Assembly (NCBI GenBank): GCA_023474185.1
Contig: JAMCXR010000020.1
Location: 1-14,963, forward strand
DNA length: 14,963 nucleotides
Reading direction: 5' to 3'
Source of the DNA: Patescibacteria group bacterium
GTDB taxonomy: Bacteria; Patescibacteriota; Minisyncoccia; UBA6257; Colwellbacteraceae
Below the pieces are notes generated by a model, which did not search any database, was not told the origin of the DNA, and saw only the letters and a program-made list of their open reading frames with translations. Of this stretch, positions 1 through 6,665 are shown piece after piece (position 1 is the first letter of the stretch; every line of letters starts with the position of its first letter). Made by a program: the position numbers and the translations under genes.

Positions 1-554
1 CTCACCGCCTTAGTGAACTGGCAGAGGCGCTTCGGCAGAGCCTCGTCGCTCCATCCGGACCACGGAATCACACTCAGCGCGACGCCATGCTCGAAATCGA
101 CGGATAGCCGGTAGCTGCGAATGGTGATTCTGATCCTGCCGCTCTTTGTTCTCCGGGCGAACACCGATGTTCCCGATTCCCGAAGCAGGAAAACCGCCTG
201 CCGCTTATAGAACTCGGAGCTGTACCCCGAGACCTCCAAAAGTGGCTTGAGCGGCCGGCCGCTCGCTCCACAAACTATCGAAACCGTATCGCCTTTGGAG
301 CCGCTGCCGCTCTCCGCTCCAAAAAGCCAGAGAGTCTGAACGAGAGAGTGACAGGAAAGAGAGCAGAACGGCTCCGGTACCACGTATGTACGCCGCCGGC
401 CTCCGTCCTCGGTCCGAAACGTTTCGCGGTGAATAGGCAGCGCCAGGTTCATCCCGCGGGGATACTCGAACTGAATTCCGTTCCGTTTCCAAGCCTGGGC
501 GACGAAACAGTTGTCGACACGATACGCCGGCATCAATCTACCATCCTCTAGCAC
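1..554 (-). CDS. Unrecognised protein, partial (C-terminus beyond left edge)
   Basis: An open frame without stops runs from an in-frame TAG near 670 down to base 1, so the gene leaves the window and its C-terminus is not seen. About 184 residues are visible. I chose the GTG at 554-552 because a strong Shine-Dalgarno run (AGGGAGG) sits 5 nt upstream; ATG at 533-531 is the alternative. The product begins VLEDGRLMPAYRVD, contains PEPFCSLSC and ends in the window with a basic, beta-rich-looking stretch (RIRITIRSYRLSVDFEHGV). I see no signal peptide, membrane segment or known motif. The stretch looks richer in G+C than the genes to its right, roughly 60 percent in the lines I counted, which may mean foreign origin. 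The long open frame and good ribosome site make it probably real. The function is unknown. Confidence 0.5.
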   Translation of the reverse strand, partial: MLEDGRLMPAYRVDNCFVAQAWKRNGIQFEYPRGMNLALPIHRETFRTEDGGRRRTYVVPEPFCSLSCHSLVQTLWLFGAESGSGSKGDTVSIVCGASGRPLKPLLEVSGYSSEFYKRQAVFLLRESGTSVFARRTKSGRIRITIRSYRLSVDFEHGVALSVIPWSGWSDEALPKRLCQFTKAV

Positions 555-874
555 GCGAACCTCCCTCTTCCGTTCTTCACGGAGTGTCGTCTTTTCCGGC
601 CGACGACTGGCCAAGTATCTACCCTTGCGGGCAGCGTTTCGACGTCTTTCACCAATCCTAATTTCCTGCTAAAAACAGAACTTCATAAAGCAAGGCGGCG
701 AAACGCTACCCACAACGACCCTCGTAATCGCTTAATTTCCAAAGAACAAAAACCAGAAGCCCGGCGGTTTCTTTTCGCCTGCAACGACTTGCCTCGGGTG
801 TTATTGTATATGGTGTAGCATTGAAAAAATCGGGAGTCAAGAAAATCTAAGATTTGGGTCGGAAATGCGAATGA
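555..874. other. Intergenic stretch upstream of the left-edge frame
   Basis: About 320 bases without a convincing gene. On the minus strand it would be the 5' leader of the left-edge frame. It holds one possible sigma-70 promoter, listed separately, and AT-rich blocks around 790-860. A 64-codon minus-strand frame at 683-877 has no family resemblance and crosses the possible promoter, so I do not call it. I see no RNA gene or riboswitch that I can name. Confidence 0.4.
812..840 (-). promoter_or_regulatory. Possible sigma-70 promoter for the left-edge frame
   Basis: On the minus strand, TTGACT (835-840) is followed after 17 nt by TACACC (812-817), preceded by TGC as in an extended -10. The -35 matches consensus at 5 of 6 positions but the -10 only at 3 of 6. 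It would leave a leader of about 250 nt before GTG 554. Weak call. Confidence 0.3.
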
Positions 875-900
875 CAACGCGCGCCGTTTGGCGCGCGTTG
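875..900 (-). terminator. Perfect 11-bp GC-rich hairpin after the CAT tRNA
   Basis: Bases 875-885 and 890-900 are perfectly complementary (CAACGCGCGCC and its complement) around a four-base loop. The hairpin lies 11 nt beyond the 3' end of the CAT tRNA in the direction of transcription. There is no T-tract on either side, so it is not a textbook intrinsic terminator. It may still end the tRNA transcript or guide 3' processing. The structure itself is certain; the role is inferred. Confidence 0.5.
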
Positions 901-911
901 CGTTACCTTAG

Positions 912-984
912 TGTCAGGGGTGGGTCTCGAACCCACGACCTAGGGGTTATGACTCCCTCGCTCTGCCAACTGAGCTACCCTGAC
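912..984 (-). tRNA. tRNA with CAT anticodon (elongator Met, possibly Ile2)
   Basis: The complement folds as a 73-nt cloverleaf: a fully paired 7-bp acceptor stem starting G1-C72, the TA GCTC D-arm, anticodon CAT at positions 34-36, a T-arm with TTCGAGA loop, and discriminator A. CCA is not encoded. The paired G1-C72 argues against initiator tRNA, which normally has an unpaired first position. CAT could also be a tRNA-Ile2 whose wobble C is modified by TilS; sequence alone does not settle this. The anticodon stem has an A31-C39 mismatch and a purine at 32. Confidence 0.9.
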
Positions 985-997
985 AAGTCGCGTCATT

Positions 998-1027
998 AAT
1001 ATAAATTGAAGCTATTGGTTTTTTCAA
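998..1027 (-). promoter_or_regulatory. Promoter of the CAT tRNA
   Basis: Minus strand TTGAAA (1022-1027), an 18-nt spacer, then TATATT (998-1003). Both hexamers match the sigma-70 consensus at 5 of 6 positions. The expected start lies about 7 nt before the tRNA 5' end at 984, as usual for a separately transcribed tRNA. Confidence 0.55.
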
Positions 1028-1038
1028 GCTTTTAACTG

Positions 1039-1113
1039 CGCGGGCGACCGGATTCGAACCGGCGATCTCTTCCGTGACAGGGAAGCGCTTTAAGCCAACT
1101 AAGCTACGCCCGC
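1039..1113 (-). tRNA. tRNA-Asp (GTC)
   Basis: The complement folds as a 75-nt cloverleaf with a perfect GCGGGCG/CGCCCGC acceptor stem and a D-arm with AGTTGG. The anticodon stem CTTCC/GGAAG closes a loop whose positions 34-36 read GTC. The T-arm carries TTCGAAT. The discriminator base is G, as expected for tRNA-Asp, and CCA is not encoded. It lies 54 nt upstream of the CAT tRNA, and each of the two has its own promoter. Confidence 0.95.
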
Positions 1114-1125
1114 TTGACGTGGGTA

Positions 1126-1153
1126 ATTATAACGTATTGTCATCCGGAGGCAA
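1126..1153 (-). promoter_or_regulatory. Promoter of tRNA-Asp
   Basis: Minus strand TTGCCT (1148-1153), a 16-nt spacer, then a perfect TATAAT (1126-1131), ending 12 nt before the tRNA-Asp 5' end at 1113. The -35 overlaps an imperfect palindrome (1141-1162, CATCC...GGATG) just downstream of mnmA. Confidence 0.6.
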
Positions 1154-1179
1154 GGCTGGATGATTCCATTCCAACTGGG

Positions 1180-2250
1180 TTATATAATCACTCCGCCGCC
1201 GATCATTTCTCCCCGCGAACTATAGAAAACAGCCGACTGGCCGGGAGCTACAAAGCTCTGCGGACGGTCGAAAACGACGGAAATTTTCCCACTGTCGTTT
1301 TTAATCGTTCCCGAACGCAAAAGCTGCCTGTAACGTGTCCGTATTTTAGCTCTAAAAGACTTTTTCTCCGCGTACTTCTCGTCTATGAAGTTCGTGTCGC
1401 GCAACAAGACCGTTTTGATTAAAGCGATCGGATCCTCGCCTTCTTCGACAACGGTCAGCTGGTTCGTCTCCGCGTTTTTGCGCGCCACGTAATAAGGTTT
1501 TTTTCCGGGCACCGCCAAGCCGTGCCTTTGGCCGACGGTGTAAAATTGCACTCCGCGATGTTCCCCTATTTTTTCCCCACCCGCATTTATTATCGCGCCA
1601 CGTCGTTCGGGAACGTAAACGGACAAAAATTCTTCAAGCGTAACCGGACCCAGGAAGCATATCCCCTGAGAATCTCTCTTGGCCGCCGTCGGCAATCCGG
1701 CCGTGGCGGCAATTCGCCGCACCTGCGGTTTTATTAAACCGCCGATCGGAAACAAGGAGTGCCGAAGTTGGGAATCGGCGAGCGTCCACAGGAAATACGA
1801 TTGGTCTTTGCTCTTATCCTTGGCCGCATATAATTTTCCGTTTTTCTTTATGACATAATGGCCGGTGGCCACGTAATCCGCTCCGAGTTCAAGCGCTTTT
1901 TTAAGGAACAATCCGAACTTTATTTCCTTGTTGCACATCACGTCTGGATTAGGAGTGAGCCCCGCTTTATATTCCCGAATCATATAATCGACAACCGCCA
2001 GTTTATACTCCGCCTCCATATTGAAAACGTAAAACGGAATGTTCAAAGCCGCCGCGACTCGGCGCGCATCTTCGGCTTCCTTCTCGTCGCATCCTCCTTG
2101 ATTCCAGCAGCGCAAATGGATTCCTGCAACTTCATATCCCTGATTTTTAAGCAACAGCGCCGCAACCGACGAGTCCACTCCGCCGGACAGACCGACGAAA
2201 ACTTTCTCTTTTGGACTCCGGCTATTAAGCTTTCTCAACTCTTTCGACAT
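1180..2250 (-). CDS. mnmA: tRNA-specific 2-thiouridylase MnmA
   Basis: MnmA transfers sulfur to U34 of the tRNAs for Lys, Glu and Gln, using ATP to adenylate the base and a cysteine persulfide as donor. The 356-residue product has the PP-loop SGGVDSS (residues 22-28), the NPDVMCNKEIKFG segment with catalytic Cys106, and the DSQGICFLG segment with Cys198, the persulfide cysteine. GQRHGLAVPG and the C-terminal beta barrel ending GGGVII are typical. I chose ATG 2250 because the PP-loop then sits at the usual distance from the N-terminus. Upstream codons extend the frame to 2391, but only inside efp and without resemblance. The gene overlaps the end of efp by 26 nt, so translational coupling is likely. 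The stop is TAA. All three residues known to act in catalysis are present. Confidence 0.95.
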   Translation of the reverse strand: MSKELRKLNSRSPKEKVFVGLSGGVDSSVAALLLKNQGYEVAGIHLRCWNQGGCDEKEAEDARRVAAALNIPFYVFNMEAEYKLAVVDYMIREYKAGLTPNPDVMCNKEIKFGLFLKKALELGADYVATGHYVIKKNGKLYAAKDKSKDQSYFLWTLADSQLRHSLFPIGGLIKPQVRRIAATAGLPTAAKRDSQGICFLGPVTLEEFLSVYVPERRGAIINAGGEKIGEHRGVQFYTVGQRHGLAVPGKKPYYVARKNAETNQLTVVEEGEDPIALIKTVLLRDTNFIDEKYAEKKSFRAKIRTRYRQLLRSGTIKNDSGKISVVFDRPQSFVAPGQSAVFYSSRGEMIGGGVII

Positions 2251-2806
2251 ATTCCCCGGTCTGGGTATTAATGCGGATAACGTCATCTTGGTTGATAAAA
2301 AGAGGTACGTTGACTGAAGCCCCGCCTTCGATGATCGCGGTTTTGGTTCCGCCTTGCGCGGTATTGCCGCGGATGGACGGAGGAGCCTCAATCACTTTGT
2401 AATCCGCTTTGATTGGCAGTTCGACGTTTAAAATCTCCCCTTCTTCGCCGCTCATCAGCTTGATAGCCGTCACCTCCATGTTGGGCTTCAAGTAAACGAC
2501 TGGTTCTCCGAGAGACTCTTCTTTAAACGAAAAACGGTGGCGCGGATTTCCGACCTCGTCGAACCAAACCTCTCCCCGGCTCTTGTACAAAAACCGGGAC
2601 GGCATTTTTTCTATTTCGGCTTCGACAAATTCGTCGGCTGGTTTAAAGTTTTTTTCAAAAACTCTTCCGGTGCGCAAATTCCGGACCTTAGTCTGCACGT
2701 TGGATCCGCCCCGGCCGATGTGCTGGTGCAAAACCGACATTACGATATAAGGATCGCTATCAATCATTATTAAACTTCCGTTCTTTAAATCGTTGATGGT
2801 TAACAT
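2225..2806 (-). CDS. efp: Elongation factor P
   Basis: EF-P binds stalled ribosomes between the P and E sites and promotes bond formation at polyproline stretches. The product has 193 residues, the usual length. It has the KOW-like N-terminal domain (about 1-62), the central OB domain, and a C-terminal OB domain with GNTAQGGTK and ASVNVPLFINQDDVIRI, which match the EF-P signature. The tip loop of domain I reads IGRGGSN, with Arg32 where Bacillus and E. coli EF-P carry the modified Lys. The start ATG 2806 gives the normal family N-terminus; only a weak AAGAAAG lies upstream. It begins 130 nt after the ATPase gene, so it probably has its own promoter, which I could not pin down. mnmA follows with overlap. 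Confidence 0.95.
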   Translation of the reverse strand: MLTINDLKNGSLIMIDSDPYIVMSVLHQHIGRGGSNVQTKVRNLRTGRVFEKNFKPADEFVEAEIEKMPSRFLYKSRGEVWFDEVGNPRHRFSFKEESLGEPVVYLKPNMEVTAIKLMSGEEGEILNVELPIKADYKVIEAPPSIRGNTAQGGTKTAIIEGGASVNVPLFINQDDVIRINTQTGEYVERVEKA

Positions 2807-2856
2807 GGCTTTCTTAAAACTTGAAAATTAACTTGGTTTCGGAAACTCAAGATCAG

Positions 2857-2882
2857 AGATCCTTCGCTGACGCTCAGGATGA
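2857..2882. repeat. REP-like intergenic imperfect palindrome
   Basis: The element ATCCTTCGCTGACGCTCAGG plus the adjoining bases forms a small hairpin (CTGA/TCAG core, outer ATCCT/AGGAT). Repeats of the form ATCCTGAGCG...CGAAGGATCT recur between genes in many bacterial genomes, as I recall. Only one clear copy lies in this window, in the 130-nt gap between the ATPase gene and efp, so its repeat status must be checked genome-wide. Confidence 0.4.
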
Positions 2883-2936
2883 AACGACCGATGCTTCCCG
2901 CTCCGAATTCCAAGATTCGACCCACCGGTTGGCGGA

Positions 2937-4430
2937 CTAGGATTCAAGGGATTGGTCTGGAGGTTTTCCTTCCTCCGGCTTTTCTTCCGCTCCCTCATCC
3001 GGGGGCAAAACTTCGGCCAGCGCTTCCCTTAGCTCGTCAAAATTGATTGGTTTTTTTGTCTTATCGCGTCGGGCCGGCGTCGGCTGCGGATTCTGCGCCA
3101 AAATACCCAAGGGCTGTTCCTCACGACGTTCCGCCCGCTCCTCGACAATCGCCTTGCCGGCCATCCACTCGGCACTGATTTTCTTGTCTACCATATCCTT
3201 GGATGTTCCGTAAAGTCGCCTGTTGTTTTCGATGATCGCCTGGGCGAATGATTTTTCCTGGGAAAAAAGCGGAGGTAAAGACTCGGCCGAAAAAGGGCGC
3301 GAGGCGACACCGTCTATCATCAGCTTCACATAAACATTGTGCTGTGGCAGGTTAACCAGGTCCGGCGCCATAAACTCCGGGGAAAATTCCCTTTCCAAGA
3401 ACTCGGCATCAGCCGCCCCAACCCGGAAAATAACAAAGGTGCCGACGTTCCCCATAATAGCGTCTCTCACGCTTTCGTCCAGCTGGGCTATATACTGGTG
3501 AGCCAAAATAAGGCTAAGCCGGTATTTTCTGGCCTCGGAAAGAATGTTAACAAAAGACTCCGTTGAAAAATTTTGGAACTCGTCGATGTACAGGTAAAAA
3601 TCTCTTCTTTCGCTCTCCGGGATGTCAACGCGACTCATGGCCGCGAGCTGCATTTTAGTGATCATTAGCGCCCCGAGAAGCGCTGAGTTGTCTTCTCCGA
3701 TCTTCCCCTTGGAAAGATTCAAAATGAAAATTTTGCCCTCGTCCATCATCCGTCTGATGTCAAAAGTCGAATGCGGCTGGCCGATAATGCGTCGGATGAG
3801 CGGATTAGAAACGAACTGTCCGACTTTGTTCTGAATGGCCGCCGTGGCCTCCGACTCCAGCTTCTGAGTGTAACGGGCGAATTCGTCGGTCCAGAAACTT
3901 TTGACTACCGGGTCGGTCAAGTGGGCGACAACTTCGTTTCGGTAGTTTTTGTCTGATAAAAGACGCATGATTCCCAAAAGAGTCGAGCCGGGATACTCCA
4001 GCAGGGAAAGCAGAGAATTGTTCAGAATATATTCCATTCGAGCAGACCAGACATCCGGCCATATTTTCTTGAACACTCCCATAATGCTCGAGGCAATAAT
4101 GTGGTAATGCTCGTTTCTAACTTTTTCCAAAGGATTGAAACCGAACGGAAAATCGGTGTCAGCCGGATTGAAATAGACCACGTCGTCCAACCGGTTTTCC
4201 GGAATGAGGTTCAGCAGTTTTTCGGCAAAATCTCCGTGAGGGTCGACGACGCCGACCCCGTGGCCGGCTACGATGTCGTTCACCACCATGTTTTCCAGCA
4301 TCGTTGTTTTGCCGGCACCGGTCTTTCCTATCATATAAAAATGCCGCCGGCGATCGTCTTTTTTGACGCCAAATTTGACATCCCGGTTACGGAAGTTCGT
4401 CTTGGCAAAAATAGTCACCTCTTCGTCCAT
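2937..4430 (-). CDS. VirD4/TraG/HerA-like DNA-translocating ATPase
   Basis: A RecA-fold motor of the type that pumps DNA or drives type IV secretion. Numbering from ATG 4430 gives 497 residues. Walker A is GKTGAGKTT (35-43), VVDPHGDF follows (61-68), and Walker B is FYLYIDEFQNF (278-288). The stretch LSLILAHQYIAQL (305-317) matches the glutamine-containing sensor region of TraG/VirD4 proteins, and NVGTFVIFRVGAADAE follows. There is no membrane segment. The Glu/Pro/Lys-rich tail (about 415-497) looks disordered. I prefer ATG 4430 because MDEEVTIFAKTNFRN fits the N-terminus of relatives as I recall them. A TTG at 4499 would add 23 residues and overlap the previous gene; neither start has a good ribosome site. 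The preceding gene encodes a membrane protein that probably anchors it. The substrate is unknown, and no other type IV secretion genes are present here. Confidence 0.85.
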   Translation of the reverse strand: MDEEVTIFAKTNFRNRDVKFGVKKDDRRRHFYMIGKTGAGKTTMLENMVVNDIVAGHGVGVVDPHGDFAEKLLNLIPENRLDDVVYFNPADTDFPFGFNPLEKVRNEHYHIIASSIMGVFKKIWPDVWSARMEYILNNSLLSLLEYPGSTLLGIMRLLSDKNYRNEVVAHLTDPVVKSFWTDEFARYTQKLESEATAAIQNKVGQFVSNPLIRRIIGQPHSTFDIRRMMDEGKIFILNLSKGKIGEDNSALLGALMITKMQLAAMSRVDIPESERRDFYLYIDEFQNFSTESFVNILSEARKYRLSLILAHQYIAQLDESVRDAIMGNVGTFVIFRVGAADAEFLEREFSPEFMAPDLVNLPQHNVYVKLMIDGVASRPFSAESLPPLFSQEKSFAQAIIENNRRLYGTSKDMVDKKISAEWMAGKAIVEERAERREEQPLGILAQNPQPTPARRDKTKKPINFDELREALAEVLPPDEGAEEKPEEGKPPDQSLES

Positions 4431-4488
4431 ATGTTGGTATTCTATTCTAAAAAAGCGACTAAAGAAAGCCTGAACGAATGATCGGTTT

Positions 4489-5778
4489 CTAGCTCTCAAT
4501 CGGCAAATTCATCGGCGGCGTTCCTTTTTTGGCCTCCAACTGGGTGAGGCGCGGAGCCTGAACGAAGGAAGCCGGCGGATGGTAAATCGTAGCCAGTTCT
4601 TCCACGTTCAAAACGGAATCCTGTAATTTCAGTTTCTGGCTGATCGGCAGTTTCGGTTCCCTTCTCCGGTAAGCCTCGAAAAGAAGCTTCTTCCTCTCAA
4701 GCAGCCTCCCTTGTTTAAACGTTTTCCCAACCTTGGTGGCGGAAGTCAAAGTCCCGTTTCCCGGCCGGAAAGCATTCAAGTCCTGGGTATTAAAAACCCG
4801 AAAAGCGCCGGAAAGAGCCGACAAGTTGGCCTTGTTGAATCCTTCCTTCTTGTCGATATAAAGCACCCGGACGATGGTTTCAAAACCGATTTTGCCTATC
4901 TTGTTGCCAATGGCTTTAGCGATGTTTTGCTCGTAAGGATTGAGGAATTTCATTGCTTGCTCGGCTTTCTTTTCCGCCGCATCTTTCCAAGTCGGATAAA
5001 CGACCGGCGCCGCAATCAGATTTTTGATGAATTGAAACACGTTGCCGACGAAGTCCCCGTGCTTTTCTTCCTTTTTGGCCTGGCCGGCTATTTTGGCTAT
5101 TTCCGACTCGCCTTTTTTCTTCCAATCGTCGCCCGACGCCTTAATGAGAGCCTGCACCCAAATTCTCTCCTCGCCCTTCAGGTTCGACATTGCTTCCATG
5201 AGGGTCGAAAGCGAATCCGTGCTTTTTTCTTCCTTGATCTCCTCAAACTCGCGGTAGGTTCTGATCGGATAAAAACTGTCCCTGGCCAGGATGTAATCCT
5301 GTCCGAATAAATCGTAGTTCTTGTTGGGTATGACTTCCGGCAAGTCTTTGGTGTAATCCTCGACCTGCTCTATTTCCACATCTGGGTATTGGGAGAAAAA
5401 CGACGACTCGATCAAATTCCGGTATTTTGCCGGCGCAGTGACGTAAAACCTGACGCCGTTGCCGTCGCCGACCATCTCGCAGGAAAGCCAGTCCTCGATT
5501 TTTCCCTCTTTATATACTTCGATGGGTTTAATGCCGAAGCTGTAAGTGCCGTGCAGGCTTACGAAGACTTGCTCCATCGATTTCGCCGACTTGAAATTGG
5601 CGCTCGGCACGTGCACTTGGAGAGTAACCCACTTTATTCTATTGATGTAGCCGCGAATTTTCTTGTGGATAAACCAATCGTAAAACACGGCTCCGCCCAA
5701 AATCAGAAAAATTAAAAGAAACCCTAAATTGATGAAACCGATTACCGAATTTACTAAAGAGCTGATTACGTTGCTCAT
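4489..5778 (-). CDS. Single-pass membrane protein partnered with the ATPase
   Basis: The 429-residue product has one N-terminal membrane segment (about 12-34), followed by a long soluble part on one side of the membrane. The soluble part contains VSLHGTYSFG, WLSCEMVGDGNGVRFYV and SSFFSQYPDVEIEQVEDY. This pattern recalls the region that precedes the motor domain in some larger VirB4/TraG-like ATPases. I believe the family is catalogued as DUF8128, but I could not check. The middle (about 190-260) is Lys/Glu-rich and probably helical. ATG 5778 overlaps the TGA of the previous gene as ATGA, so translation is probably coupled. The TAG at 4489 lies 58 nt before the ATPase ATG. The likely role is membrane anchor or substrate-guiding subunit of the motor; this is inferred from context. 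Confidence 0.7.
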   Translation of the reverse strand: MSNVISSLVNSVIGFINLGFLLIFLILGGAVFYDWFIHKKIRGYINRIKWVTLQVHVPSANFKSAKSMEQVFVSLHGTYSFGIKPIEVYKEGKIEDWLSCEMVGDGNGVRFYVTAPAKYRNLIESSFFSQYPDVEIEQVEDYTKDLPEVIPNKNYDLFGQDYILARDSFYPIRTYREFEEIKEEKSTDSLSTLMEAMSNLKGEERIWVQALIKASGDDWKKKGESEIAKIAGQAKKEEKHGDFVGNVFQFIKNLIAAPVVYPTWKDAAEKKAEQAMKFLNPYEQNIAKAIGNKIGKIGFETIVRVLYIDKKEGFNKANLSALSGAFRVFNTQDLNAFRPGNGTLTSATKVGKTFKQGRLLERKKLLFEAYRRREPKLPISQKLKLQDSVLNVEELATIYHPPASFVQAPRLTQLEAKKGTPPMNLPIES

Positions 5779-6620
5779 TTGGCTGACGGAATTATGGTAT
5801 AAATTCCTCTCTTCACCAGTATGAATCGTTTGTCGCGTATCAGCTCGTTGTGGACGGTTGCTGCCGACCGGCGGCCCGGACCGATGGCGTTGACCTCTTT
5901 AGCGATTTCCTCGAAATGCATCGGGTGCCCGGCTTTGAGCAGAATAAGATAGGTTTTGTCGCGGACGGTTTTCGGGTTGACGTGTAGCCAATTGCCGCTG
6001 CCCAAATCGCCGTAGGGACCGACCATGAAGTTTTTGGAAACGGAAAGGTAATTGATAATCAGCGGTTCGGTCACCTTGAACTGGCTGGCAGCCGTTCCAA
6101 GGAAAGAATCAAAATCCAATTGCCGGTAAGAATGCAATTTTTGTATCAGTTTCAGGGCCAGTTTTTCGGCAGCAACGTCGTTGTGCCAATAGGCGCGGGA
6201 ATGAACTGTTTCGCTGACTACGATTGGCCCGTCCAAAACTTCGGACAAGAAACGCAAACGGTTGCCGAAAATTTCCACTTTTTGGTTGGATCCCCAAACG
6301 CGCTTTAAGTCCCAAGCCAACAGATCGTCGCGGCGCAAGTTGCCGACGCCGTTCAAATAGCCGTGCAAGAGTTCGACAAGCAGTTTGGCCCGCTCGTTGT
6401 TTTCCAGCTCCTGACGCGACAACTCGATTGCCCGAGATTCTATCTGCCTGACGCGTTCGCGCGTCAAGTTTAAATCACCGCCTATTTCCTCCAGCGTGAA
6501 AATCTCTGGCTTTTTCAAGCCGTAGCGCTTGTTCAAAATATCCGTTGACCTGCCGTCTCTCCTGGCCAAAGCCAAAGCCGTCAACTCATCAATATTGGGT
6601 AATTCTCGAGCTATTGACAT
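5775..6620 (-). CDS. Sigma-70 region 4 and HARE-HTH domain protein
   Basis: A predicted transcription regulator of 281 residues. The N-terminal part (about 27-65) is a sigma-70 region 4 helix-turn-helix: ILNKRYGL, then FTLEEIGGDLNLTRERVRQI, which is the -35 recognition motif. The C-terminal part (about 219-276) is a HARE-HTH domain (HPMHFEEIAKEVNAIG and VHNELIRDKRFILVKRGIYT), the fold also found in the Firmicutes RNA polymerase delta subunit. The middle (about 75-215) is unassigned. Region 2, needed to melt promoters, is absent, so it is unlikely to act as a complete sigma factor. ATG 6620 follows AGGA at 4 nt. A near-consensus promoter lies immediately upstream. The TGA stop overlaps the next start as ATGA, so it heads the operon with the membrane protein and ATPase. 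What it controls is unknown. Confidence 0.8.
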   Translation of the reverse strand: MSIARELPNIDELTALALARRDGRSTDILNKRYGLKKPEIFTLEEIGGDLNLTRERVRQIESRAIELSRQELENNERAKLLVELLHGYLNGVGNLRRDDLLAWDLKRVWGSNQKVEIFGNRLRFLSEVLDGPIVVSETVHSRAYWHNDVAAEKLALKLIQKLHSYRQLDFDSFLGTAASQFKVTEPLIINYLSVSKNFMVGPYGDLGSGNWLHVNPKTVRDKTYLILLKAGHPMHFEEIAKEVNAIGPGRRSAATVHNELIRDKRFILVKRGIYTIIPSAK

Positions 6621-6627
6621 TTTCCTA

Positions 6628-6656
6628 AATATACATTATTCGGCTCTTTTAGTCAA
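6628..6656 (-). promoter_or_regulatory. Near-consensus sigma-70 promoter, almost leaderless
   Basis: Minus strand TTGACT (6651-6656), exactly 17 nt, then TATATT (6628-6633); each hexamer matches consensus at 5 of 6. Only 7 nt separate the -10 from the ATG at 6620, so the transcript would start at or next to the start codon. It lies in the 45-nt gap after secF and would drive the sigma4-HARE operon. Confidence 0.65.
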
Positions 6657-6665
6657 ATATCCGCT

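Noticed and set aside
683..877. Small 64-codon minus-strand gene
   Set aside because: It has no family resemblance or ribosome site, and it runs through the possible promoter and AT-rich spacer.
912..1113. Integrated element attachment site at the tRNA pair
   Set aside because: No integrase and no repeated tRNA end is seen in the window, although the composition change to the left keeps the question open.
2251..2391. Upstream extension of mnmA to 2391
   Set aside because: The extra 47 codons lie within efp, resemble nothing, and would push the PP-loop far from its usual N-terminal place.
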